A stretch of DNA of 35,865 nucleotides, from IMG/VR virus record IMGVR_UViG_3300009788_001279, positions 1 to 35,865 of that record. The stretch is one strand, 5' to 3'. The notes beneath the pieces are model-generated. The model saw only the letters and a list, made by a program, of their open reading frames with translations. It was not told the origin of the DNA and did no database searches. Of the stretch, positions 8,066 to 14,704 are shown piece after piece (the first letter of the stretch is position 1; each line of letters opens with the position of its first letter). The translations under genes were made by a program, and so were the position numbers. The stretch is from a virus.

Positions 8066-9055
8066 CTATTGTTTGTTAACATTAGCACCCTTAATTACTT
8101 TCTCATTCTTTTCATACCACTTATCGAATTCCTTATCGCTCATTTCTTGATGTCGTTCCTTAAGTTCAATCTTCAGTTTGTCTGATTTCTCAGCGGTTTC
8201 AATCTCAACTCCTTTTTCGCTGAATTCAACGACAACAGGAGCTTTAGAAAACAACTCATCAAGTTGTTCCACAAGAGTTGACTTTTTTCCCTCAGACAAT
8301 TCCATCACTGCACTATTATTTGCACATAGATTAATATACGCATCCTGTTGTGCCGGTGTAATTTTGCCTTCAGATAGAAGAGCTGTGAACTTTGCTTCTG
8401 CATTCTTTCGTGCCATCTCCTTGTCACGAGTAGTAGCTTGCTCTTCGAGTTCCACTATTCGATCCCTCATTGATTGCATTTCTGATGCATCTACTGTTTC
8501 TGCAGCTTCTTCAGCTTCTTTAGTTTCGGGAGCTTCCTTCTCAGGTGCTTCCTCCGCTGTAGCCTTTTCGTCTACTTCTGCAGTATTTGTTTTATCATCT
8601 TTCATGATATTTATTTCTGATAAATTAATTGTAAGTACGCCCTTTTCCTCCGATAACTCGGTGAAAGGAGCTAGTCCTTTAATATATGGATCTGGTACAA
8701 GTGCTACATGTCTTAATGCTGGGCCTATTGGCTTCCCAGTCTCATGGTCCACAGCGTCCTGATCAATCCTTACTGAAACGTCGTTATACTTCTGGATCTC
8801 ATCTTTATCTATATCTAAGTTTGCATATAGCCCATCCTCTTTTATTGATAGATCCGATATGTTTTTATTTACAATTAGGTATGGGTTCTTAGCTATCTCA
8901 TCGTTATTGACATGGCCACGTACAACAGGAGCAAATGGTGATTTCTCATAGTTAGAAACGATCTTTTCGACATACTCTTTATCAACTTGAAGCTTGTCAT
9001 CTGGCAATCCTTTATAGTTCCATGTACCAAAGCGAAGTAGTTGTTTCTCATACAT
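8066..9055 (-). CDS. Prohead protease fused to scaffold (Mu gpI-like)
   Basis: The protein has 329 residues. The N-terminal part (about 1-150) follows the Mu I-type protease pattern: VVRGHVNND with a candidate catalytic His48, NDVSVRI with candidate Ser94, and RHVALVPDPYIKG (His116) aligned to the family's ALTN-P block. The C-terminal part (about 155-329) is acidic, Ala/Glu-rich and predicted coiled coil, fitting an internal scaffold. An in-frame Met151 (ATG 8605-8603) begins precisely the scaffold half, as in Mu where gpZ starts inside gene I. It begins 16 bases after the U tract of a strong terminator hairpin. Confidence 0.82.
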   Translation of the reverse strand: MYEKQLLRFGTWNYKGLPDDKLQVDKEYVEKIVSNYEKSPFAPVVRGHVNNDEIAKNPYLIVNKNISDLSIKEDGLYANLDIDKDEIQKYNDVSVRIDQDAVDHETGKPIGPALRHVALVPDPYIKGLAPFTELSEEKGVLTINLSEINIMKDDKTNTAEVDEKATAEEAPEKEAPETKEAEEAAETVDASEMQSMRDRIVELEEQATTRDKEMARKNAEAKFTALLSEGKITPAQQDAYINLCANNSAVMELSEGKKSTLVEQLDELFSKAPVVVEFSEKGVEIETAEKSDKLKIELKERHQEMSDKEFDKWYEKNEKVIKGANVNKQ

Positions 9056-9070
9056 AACTGTATATATAAT

Positions 9071-9125
9071 AAAAAAAAGGCCTCTATATTACGCACCACA
9101 TAGTGATGAACACAATATAGAGACC
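9071..9125 (-). terminator. Intrinsic terminator ending the carbohydrate island
   Basis: On the minus strand GGTCTCTATATT (9125-9114) pairs with AATATAGAGGCC (9090-9079) over 12 bp with one U-G wobble, and is followed at once by eight U residues (9078-9071). The 23-nt loop can form a further small hairpin (AUCAC/GUGGU). This is the strongest terminator in the window. It separates the carbohydrate genes from the capsid genes only 16 bases before the protease start, so the capsid genes need read-through or a promoter that I cannot identify here. Confidence 0.85.
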
Positions 9126-9157
9126 TGGTTGTTTTAGTCGGTCTTTTATTTAATTAA

Positions 9158-9505
9158 CTAACAGTACCAAGATTTATAAGCTTTTGTCAAGTTTATTGCT
9201 CGTATGGCTTTGATGATTTCTTTTCTAGCATTTCCGTATGTCTTCAATACAGTCATATCTAGACACATTCTTACTTCTTCAGATATATCGTAATAAGTAT
9301 CCCCACATTGACCTGCTGATTTAATAGTTTGCACTACTAATTCGCGTGGATAATCAAAATCTACATAATAATTCATATCAGAAAGTCGTTTTATTAGTTT
9401 ATCAATAAGTTTGATTTCTTTTGTTGTAACTATTATGTGGAAATCGACGTTGACTCCATTAGGTTGTGATGTTGAAATATCACTGTATTGTTTCTGGCCC
9501 TTCAT
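9158..9505 (-). CDS. Protein of unknown function, last gene of the carbohydrate island (115 aa)
   Basis: This is a 115-residue soluble protein with an N-terminal beta strand (VNVDFHIIVTTKEIKLIDKL) and two helical stretches. It has two Cys residues in the middle (GQCGD and VRMCLD) and a final Cys. It starts at an ATGA overlap with the preceding gene and ends 33 bases before the terminator stem. The family is not recognised. Confidence 0.65.
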   Translation of the reverse strand: MKGQKQYSDISTSQPNGVNVDFHIIVTTKEIKLIDKLIKRLSDMNYYVDFDYPRELVVQTIKSAGQCGDTYYDISEEVRMCLDMTVLKTYGNARKEIIKAIRAINLTKAYKSWYC

Positions 9506-9708
9506 TCGTTTATTTTATTACTATAGAAGTTTAAGCTACTAACCCCTGCAATAATGCTTTGATCTTGTATAGAATTGATAACACCTTTACGAAAATCAAT
9601 AACAAGCCTTGTAGTAAGACTCTTTTCTCTAATCTCAACAGTACGTTTATCAAGGTATTCCAAATAAATATCTTGCAATTTGTTTTCTATCCCAATATCT
9701 TTTCCCAT
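9502..9708 (-). CDS. Small protein of unknown function (68 aa)
   Basis: This 68-residue protein begins MGKDIGIENKLQDIYLEYLDKR, a charged amphipathic helix, followed by TTRLVIDFRKGVIN, which looks like a beta strand and turn. It overlaps the end of the preceding glycosyltransferase by 22 bases and the next gene by four, which supports translation. No family is recognised. Confidence 0.62.
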   Translation of the reverse strand: MGKDIGIENKLQDIYLEYLDKRTVEIREKSLTTRLVIDFRKGVINSIQDQSIIAGVSSLNFYSNKINE

Positions 9709-10676
9709 TTTTTAATCTGTTTTTTCATATCAAAATTCTTTTTAACGTATTTCTTATTCCTAAGAATACTCTTCTTGCCTTTGAATGTATCTTGCCCCAC
9801 CTGCTGTCCTATTAATGCATCAAAGTCGATAAAGTCATTTACTGTTTCTTGCATACCTCCGAGTCTCCTCACAACCGGGATACATTCACAGTACTGAGCT
9901 TTTACAGCATTGATACAGAACAACTCATTGCGTGGTGCATTGCATGGCAAACACCAATAGTCTGACTTCCAATATAACTTACATAGATCATCGTTAGTAA
10001 GTCTACCAAGCATTTCAATTCCTTCCTGTTCCATTAGTGTGTTCATGTACTCCTTCCATTTCTGAGCATTTGCATTTCCTTTATTAGCGAGGTCGTATGA
10101 TTCCCATCCATAAGTGATATATAGCTTTTTCAAACTTAACTTCTCTTTAACAGTACCCCATACCTTAAGTAAGTCTTCTAGGCCACGATCAAGACTTGTC
10201 GAATACAACATGGTACCCTTTTCCTTCTTAACTTTGTTTCTATCAAGTCTTTCGTAGTCAGCCCAAATATATGTACGTTCGACTGGTATATTGGGTATAT
10301 TCATTTGTGATTTATGCCAATCACTAATAACCGATACGTTATCCACATTCTGGATATCAAGATCACTCCAGTCTTCTATATCAGCTGTCCAGTGTATGAT
10401 CTTTTCTGAGTTAATCGATTGGAGAAGAACCTGACGGTACTTGAATGATATGAATATATCCGAATGCTCCCATGGTTTAAACTTACGATAATCTTCGTAC
10501 TTAACACCATCGAATGTCCCATGTACACCGTTATGGTATATGGTGATGTCGTACTTTGGTGATAGTTCTCTTGCCCATTCAATTAGTTTCTCTTCACTTC
10601 CTCCTATACCAGTTTCAAGATCAGCTGCGGTCCATCCTTCAAATACTAGGTTAGTGTATACTCTTATTGTTTTCAT
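9687..10676 (-). CDS. GT4-type glycosyltransferase (329 aa)
   Basis: I chose ATG 10676-10674 (MKTIRVYTNL), which gives a typical first beta strand and overlaps the previous gene by 26 bases. The protein has a GT-B layout: an N-terminal half with TGIGGSEEKLIEWARELS (donor-side glycine turn), a linker, then YSTSLDRGLEDLLKVW and KLYITYGWESYD, and GRLTNDDLCKLYWKSDYWCLPC leading to the acceptor/donor pocket (NELFCINAVKAQ). It is clearly paralogous to the C-terminal domain of the 816-residue protein at 20264-22714. The likely role is transfer of a sugar made by this island; donor and acceptor are unknown. Confidence 0.85.
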   Translation of the reverse strand: MKTIRVYTNLVFEGWTAADLETGIGGSEEKLIEWARELSPKYDITIYHNGVHGTFDGVKYEDYRKFKPWEHSDIFISFKYRQVLLQSINSEKIIHWTADIEDWSDLDIQNVDNVSVISDWHKSQMNIPNIPVERTYIWADYERLDRNKVKKEKGTMLYSTSLDRGLEDLLKVWGTVKEKLSLKKLYITYGWESYDLANKGNANAQKWKEYMNTLMEQEGIEMLGRLTNDDLCKLYWKSDYWCLPCNAPRNELFCINAVKAQYCECIPVVRRLGGMQETVNDFIDFDALIGQQVGQDTFKGKKSILRNKKYVKKNFDMKKQIKKWEKILG

Positions 10677-10827
10677 TTTCCTTTGGTAGATCAAATAATA
10701 AATTCCCCTTATAAACATCTAGGCTTAATGCTTTGTGTAGACCTTCCCATACTCGTAGACCCATCTCTGCGCGTTTTTTCTGTCGCATCCTTTCTATCTC
10801 TTTAAACTGTGACCTATATGTCTTCAT
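10651..10827 (-). CDS. Small basic helical protein (58 aa)
   Basis: The start ATG 10827-10825 overlaps the methyltransferase stop as ATGA, giving 58 residues beginning MKTYRSQFKEIERMRQKKRAE. The first half is a highly charged helix; the second has VYKGNLLFDLPKE. It overlaps the following glycosyltransferase gene. Function unknown; the tight overlaps on both sides argue that it is translated. Confidence 0.6.
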   Translation of the reverse strand: MKTYRSQFKEIERMRQKKRAEMGLRVWEGLHKALSLDVYKGNLLFDLPKENENNKSIH

Positions 10828-11438
10828 TTGGTCTTTACTATTATACAAAGCTGATCATCACGTCTCACAGATTCTATAATAGTACCGTAATTACTCATAA
10901 AGTCATCAAGTTCTTCCTTGCTATAAAGCCTCACATGCTCCTGGTTTCTATCAGCATCTCGTATACCATGACGGCCATCAATATCCGGCGTTGAGATCAA
11001 TACATACCTACCCGCCTTAGTTAACTTATCCATAAGCTTTGTAGGACTGACAACATGTTCTAGCACCTCCATACAGCTCACCGTATCAGCTATGATTCCC
11101 TCTGGTAACTGTTCGCCAGTACCAACGATGAATGTAACCTCAAGCCCTGCTTCTCTAGCTTTTAACTTAGCCTCATCAATAGCATCCTCGCTTGGATCTA
11201 TACCAACACATTCAATACCTTCGGCAGATAATGTGATACATTCGTAACCGTCTTTACAGCCTACACTGATGTGTGACCTACTAGCGATCTCGTGCACCCA
11301 ATTACGCATCCATGCAACACGATCAAGCATTTTATGTGCATGTAATGACTGCTCTAATGGCATAAAGTTACCATCTGATTTCGCGTAGTATTCTTTATTT
11401 TTTTGTGGATCTAGTAACTCTTTATTTTTTGTTTTCAT
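10824..11438 (-). CDS. SAM-dependent methyltransferase, class I (204 aa)
   Basis: This 204-residue protein has the Rossmann methyltransferase motifs. A glycine-poor motif I reads ISVGCKDGYE, the post-I acidic loop reads CVGIDPSEDAIDEA, motif II/III contains TFIVGTGEQLPEG, and motif IV reads VSCMEVLEHVVSPTKL, as in Methyltransf_11/25 enzymes. The segment LISTPDIDGRHG follows as motif V. The first Gly of motif I is replaced (VGCKDG), close to the variation seen in UbiE-like enzymes. It is coupled to the split transketolase C gene by a 17-base overlap. It probably methylates a sugar or glycan hydroxyl; the substrate is inferred only from context. Confidence 0.83.
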   Translation of the reverse strand: MKTKNKELLDPQKNKEYYAKSDGNFMPLEQSLHAHKMLDRVAWMRNWVHEIASRSHISVGCKDGYECITLSAEGIECVGIDPSEDAIDEAKLKAREAGLEVTFIVGTGEQLPEGIIADTVSCMEVLEHVVSPTKLMDKLTKAGRYVLISTPDIDGRHGIRDADRNQEHVRLYSKEELDDFMSNYGTIIESVRRDDQLCIIVKTK

Positions 11439-11988
11439 ATTTTCCTTTGTAATAATCTACATGTCCCCCTTCAGTGGGGTATTTATCTTTAATATGTAAG
11501 TTGGTTTCGAATTCCCTGTTTTCACCAAAGCGACCAACACGTAAGTACTTAGGTCGTGTTACTTCTTTCTTTACCTCAGCAATCAGGTCTTCCTTAGTAT
11601 CAGGTGTTACAACATCTATATTCAACAATGAATTCATAATCTGTTCATCTTCAATAGCAAAGTGACTAACTCCATGTTGCTCATAATCAAAGCCCGTACC
11701 TACGCCAATAACAGTTACCGGCAAATCCATTACGCATAAATCAAGCTTAATTTCTTCAACACATTTCAGATAGAAACAACACATGGTGTAGGTATATACC
11801 TTCTTTCCTGATAATGCGAGTCCTGCAGCGATATTAATCATTGATGATTCCGCTATACCTATGTTGATAAGACGATCCCCCATAACTTCCTGCAATGGTT
11901 CTAGCAGTCCAAAGCCCACATCAGCTGTTAAGAAGTATGTATTTTCGTCATCTTGTTTTATAAGTTGATTGATTAGTGTTCTTCTCAT
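11422..11988 (-). CDS. Transketolase C-terminal-type subunit, pyrimidine-binding domain only (188 aa)
   Basis: Residues 1-~150 match the transketolase Pyr domain. TADVGFGLLEP and RLINIGIAESSMINIAAGLALSGKKV contain the conserved catalytic Glu (GIAE) that activates thiamine diphosphate. TVIGVGTGFDYEQHGVSHFAIEDEQIM carries the expected G...H...ED motif, and VVTPDTKEDLIAEV follows. Usual C-terminal subunits run to about 300 residues with a third domain. This one stops after the Pyr domain, followed by a short tail, so the family's last domain is absent. It should work with the N-terminal subunit at 12753-13517 to transfer a two-carbon ketol unit. The gene starts at an ATGA overlap. Confidence 0.85.
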   Translation of the reverse strand: MRRTLINQLIKQDDENTYFLTADVGFGLLEPLQEVMGDRLINIGIAESSMINIAAGLALSGKKVYTYTMCCFYLKCVEEIKLDLCVMDLPVTVIGVGTGFDYEQHGVSHFAIEDEQIMNSLLNIDVVTPDTKEDLIAEVKKEVTRPKYLRVGRFGENREFETNLHIKDKYPTEGGHVDYYKGKYENKK

Positions 11989-12182
11989 AATCCTTTTGTA
12001 ATTAACTTAGGTTCCGGATCTGGAACTAATACTTCAGAAGTATAATGATCATTCTCCCAGTACATTAGTCTATACATTGATCCTTCTTGATATACCCCAA
12101 CAAATTCAATGTTAGCATGATTTATAAAATCTTCCAGGTCTTTAACATCGAATAACCTAGCATGGAACTTAGGTGGATTCAT
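11985..12182 (-). CDS. Small protein between the transketolase subunits (65 aa)
   Basis: This 65-residue protein begins MNPPKFHARLFDVKDLEDFIN and has an alternating strand pattern (IEFVGVYQEGSMYRLMYWEN). It is joined to both neighbours by ATGA overlaps. I do not recognise a family; similar one-domain small proteins are common in phages. Confidence 0.65.
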   Translation of the reverse strand: MNPPKFHARLFDVKDLEDFINHANIEFVGVYQEGSMYRLMYWENDHYTSEVLVPDPEPKLITKGL

Positions 12183-12769
12183 TGCTTAATAATCTCAAAT
12201 AAACCATATTGACCTTCACGCCATAGCTCCACTTTATAACCTCGCTCTGTACAAAATTCATCAACAGCCCTTGTTACACCATCATGGCCATAGTCATGAC
12301 CAATGATATGATCAGTTACGATATCAGCCATGAGTAGTTCCATCAAAAGTGTTTGATATCGATGATCGCCATCTATCCATACGATATCGAATTCGTGACT
12401 TAACACAACTGATATCGAATCCCAACCTAACGATCTTGATTGTATGACTTCCATGTAGTTAGCATAGTCACCAACGTTCTCAAGTAGTAGGCTCTTAGGA
12501 TGTGGTTGATACCCCCAGGCAGTATCTTCTTTTTCAAAGTCTTCAAATATGTCTACGATATAATGCTTGCCACCACGTGTGTTTTCTTTCTCATGTTTGT
12601 CCATCATTGCACCAAACAAATAGCTCGTCATTCCTTTGTACGCTCCTATCTCAAGAGTATTTCCACCCTGGTACTTTTCATTGATATAGTTCCAGATTAA
12701 CTCTAGCTCACCTATAAGCATCTGCTTGTCTTCATTGAGTGCATGAGCTTCGTTAATCACGTTGTTCAT
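12179..12769 (-). CDS. Class I SAM methyltransferase, Methyltransf_24-like (196 aa)
   Basis: Motif I is GNTLEIGAYKGMTSYLFG (residues about 36-53), followed by an acidic strand end YIVDIFEDFE. The family's metal/substrate block IVWIDGDHRYQTLLMELLMA is at about 128-147, then IIGHDYGHDGVTRAVDEF. These features match the O-methyltransferase group that includes macrocin/CmcI-like and Methyltransf_24 enzymes. The gene overlaps the transketolase N gene by 17 bases. A sugar O-methyltransferase role is likely from its context. Confidence 0.83.
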   Translation of the reverse strand: MNNVINEAHALNEDKQMLIGELELIWNYINEKYQGGNTLEIGAYKGMTSYLFGAMMDKHEKENTRGGKHYIVDIFEDFEKEDTAWGYQPHPKSLLLENVGDYANYMEVIQSRSLGWDSISVVLSHEFDIVWIDGDHRYQTLLMELLMADIVTDHIIGHDYGHDGVTRAVDEFCTERGYKVELWREGQYGLFEIIKQ

Positions 12770-13517
12770 CTTCTCTCTGTTCCTCTAATAGTTTAAATTT
12801 TTTATTTCTTTCTTTAGTTAGTGTCTCAACTTGAGCGTCAAGTTCTTTGTCTCTCTTATCAATGACAGGATATTCCTTCATCCAGATATCGTAAACCTCT
12901 TGAGTCACTTTAGTATAGTGTGATTCCATAGTTCCTGCAATATCGCCCCAGGCTTCACCCTTTGTACCATTAAATGTTTGAAACCAGTTATGGCTGAATA
13001 AATTTAGATCTTCTCGCCTGCTCTCACTAAATGCTTGAAGTCGGTTATGGTCTACTACAACTATAATATTGTTTAGCTTTAACTTGTTTGCTATCTTTAA
13101 AGACGAAAGCGTAGGGCCGCAGTCTAGTTCACCATCACTCATATAAACAACCACCAACCTATCCGGATTGGCAATTGCATATCCAATACCAATGCCAAGG
13201 CCGTGACCCAAGCTTCCAGTTGATGCATAAATACCATACTTTTTACTAAGTGTTGAATGTTCACTGAGTCCTCCGTCTTGGTAGTAAGTATCCAATACTT
13301 CGTCTGGTAATATACCAAGTTCATTGAGTATTACGTACTGAGCAAGAACACCATGCCCTTTTGAGACAATATGGATATAGTCAGGGCTTTGATTGTACAT
13401 TCTACACAAAGGACGTACCAGTGTGAGAGCCGAGGCGATATGACCAACCCCGGTCTTTAATCCGATATCCATGATACGTTGTTTAATCTTGCCGTAATCT
13501 AACTTTTTCTTCGACAT
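12753..13517 (-). CDS. Transketolase N-terminal-type subunit, TPP-binding (254 aa)
   Basis: The N-terminal ~190 residues match the transketolase thiamine-diphosphate domain: LKTGVGHIASALTLVRPL, IVSKGHGVLAQY, the STGSLGHGLGIGIGYA block, and the Mg/TPP motif MSDGELDCG...VVVDHN. In the Mg motif the usual GDG is SDG, a mild departure. The last ~45 residues form a charged coiled coil (ELDAQVETLTKERNKK), unusual for this subunit. The partner C-terminal subunit is two genes downstream. Split transketolases are known in special sugar and antibiotic pathways. Confidence 0.85.
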   Translation of the reverse strand: MSKKKLDYGKIKQRIMDIGLKTGVGHIASALTLVRPLCRMYNQSPDYIHIVSKGHGVLAQYVILNELGILPDEVLDTYYQDGGLSEHSTLSKKYGIYASTGSLGHGLGIGIGYAIANPDRLVVVYMSDGELDCGPTLSSLKIANKLKLNNIIVVVDHNRLQAFSESRREDLNLFSHNWFQTFNGTKGEAWGDIAGTMESHYTKVTQEVYDIWMKEYPVIDKRDKELDAQVETLTKERNKKFKLLEEQREDEQRD

Positions 13518-13608
13518 AATCTATTTCTATTGGTTTAGGTTGTTGCCAGAAACAGCTACCACGTTTAGTATTCGTGATACCCGTTATATAACATTTGAAT
13601 ATATTCAT
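13483..13608 (-). CDS. Tiny overlapping ORF (41 aa)
   Basis: ATG 13608-13606 overlaps the preceding 22-residue ORF's stop as ATGA, and the frame ends 35 bases inside the transketolase N gene. The 41 residues begin MNIFKCYITGITNTKRGS and contain two Cys and a WQQPKP turn. It fills an otherwise empty gap in a compact operon, which favours translation, but it could be only a coupling peptide. Confidence 0.45.
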   Translation of the reverse strand: MNIFKCYITGITNTKRGSCFWQQPKPIEIDYVEEKVRLRQD

Positions 13609-13673
13609 TTCTTTTTCTTTCCTCCTTTACTTCTTTTAGTTCTTTTTGTTTTCCCTCCGCTTAGATGTGGCAT
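13605..13673 (-). CDS. Tiny highly basic ORF (22 aa)
   Basis: ATG 13673-13671 lies six bases after the stop of the epimerase gene. The frame gives 22 residues, MPHLSGGKTKRTKRSKGG followed by four Lys, and ends in an ATGA overlap with the next ORF. The peptide is almost entirely Lys/Arg/Gly/Ser/Thr. It could be a nucleic-acid-binding peptide or a leader without function. Confidence 0.4.
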   Translation of the reverse strand: MPHLSGGKTKRTKRSKGGKKKK

Positions 13674-13679
13674 AATTAT

Positions 13680-14498
13680 TTATACATTAAGTAATTGCTT
13701 CATTTTATCCGTATTGGCACTCCAATGTCTAGGCTCATATTGTGATTGTTTATAAGTTCCCCAAATCACTTCTGCTAATCCATGGTCAATATTGTCTACC
13801 ACCCTCATATTGGACTGTTGATACCCACTACCTACATTGATAACCTCGCCATATATATGAGAAGAGTGTATGAGCCTTTCGATGGCAACGCAAACCGTAT
13901 TGATAGGTATATAATCTCTTGTATTTGTAGAAGCTGCAAAGCCCTTCATGTCTGTATCACCTCTTACTGCAGATTCGTATATGTTCTTGAAACTATGGCC
14001 CCCTTCACCCGTAACCGTGAATAACCTCAAAGTATTAAATCCCAGCTTCTTAGCATATAAAGTGACCATTAGCTTAGCTACTCCGTATGTATTAATAGGC
14101 TCACATATCATATCTTCTTTCATAGGCTCGTCCTTCACACCATACTCAGATGATGACCCTAAATTGATAACCGGTATTCCTCTATCTTTACATTGTTGTA
14201 GGAAGTTACAACTAAGTTCTGCAAACTCTAGATGCTTTGGTGCATGTAGGTCTTTTTCTCTTAGCCATGCACAGTGTACTACGATATCAGGTTTCCTTTT
14301 AGGAACAGCCACTGTGTTCGTACTCTTATCGTAAATTTCAACAGGTCTTAATAGTTGGTAATTATCCAACCTACTCCAATCTTCTTTCATAAACTCTTTA
14401 GTACTAATCGTATCTACCTCGTAGTTAAGTTCGCCTAAGTATTTCATTAAGTGCCCCCCTATGAAACCTGTTGACCCGCTAATGAGAATATTTGTCAT
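13680..14498 (-). CDS. Extended SDR: NAD(P)-dependent sugar epimerase/reductase (272 aa)
   Basis: The nucleotide-binding motif GSTGFIGGHL lies at residues 8-17. NLGSSSEYGVKDEPMKED carries the catalytic Ser/Thr region, and TYGVAK is the YxxxK catalytic pair. TRDYIPINTVCVAIERLI is the usual SDR substrate-domain helix. SSSEYG and PMxE are features shared with 4-keto-sugar reductases such as CDP-abequose and CDP-paratose synthases (RfbJ/RfbS), but with general epimerases too. Next to an RfbH-type dehydrase, a role as C4 reductase or epimerase on the deoxygenated sugar is attractive; this is inference. At 272 residues it is short for an extended SDR (usually 290-350). Confidence 0.85.
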   Translation of the reverse strand: MTNILISGSTGFIGGHLMKYLGELNYEVDTISTKEFMKEDWSRLDNYQLLRPVEIYDKSTNTVAVPKRKPDIVVHCAWLREKDLHAPKHLEFAELSCNFLQQCKDRGIPVINLGSSSEYGVKDEPMKEDMICEPINTYGVAKLMVTLYAKKLGFNTLRLFTVTGEGGHSFKNIYESAVRGDTDMKGFAASTNTRDYIPINTVCVAIERLIHSSHIYGEVINVGSGYQQSNMRVVDNIDHGLAEVIWGTYKQSQYEPRHWSANTDKMKQLLNV

Positions 14499-14704
14499 TG
14501 TTTCCTCCCTATGTGAAAAAATTTACAGAACTTACATTTATATGACTTCACGATATCGGGTTTACTCTCTGTTACTATTTTAGCTTCCTTGCGAGTATTA
14601 TACCTAAGTTTCCCATAACATGATGCTAGCTCTAGGTTTGTGGTGGTGTTACCCTTTCGCTTCTGCTGTCTTATCCACTTTTTCTTACCTATCTTGCCAA
14701 TCAT
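14495..14704 (-). CDS. Small zinc-ribbon-like protein (69 aa)
   Basis: A basic N-terminus (KIGKKKWIRQQKRKG) is followed by ASCYGKLRYNTRKEA and a YKCKFCKFFHIGRK end. The Cys, CxxC and His pattern fits the small phage/bacterial zinc ribbons with a K-x-Y...A core and a C-terminal Y-x-C-x-x-C-x-x-F/W-H-x-G-R. Both ends overlap neighbours by four bases. Such proteins bind zinc and perhaps nucleic acid; no direct role in sugar metabolism is apparent. Confidence 0.68.
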   Translation of the reverse strand: MIGKIGKKKWIRQQKRKGNTTTNLELASCYGKLRYNTRKEAKIVTESKPDIVKSYKCKFCKFFHIGRKQ

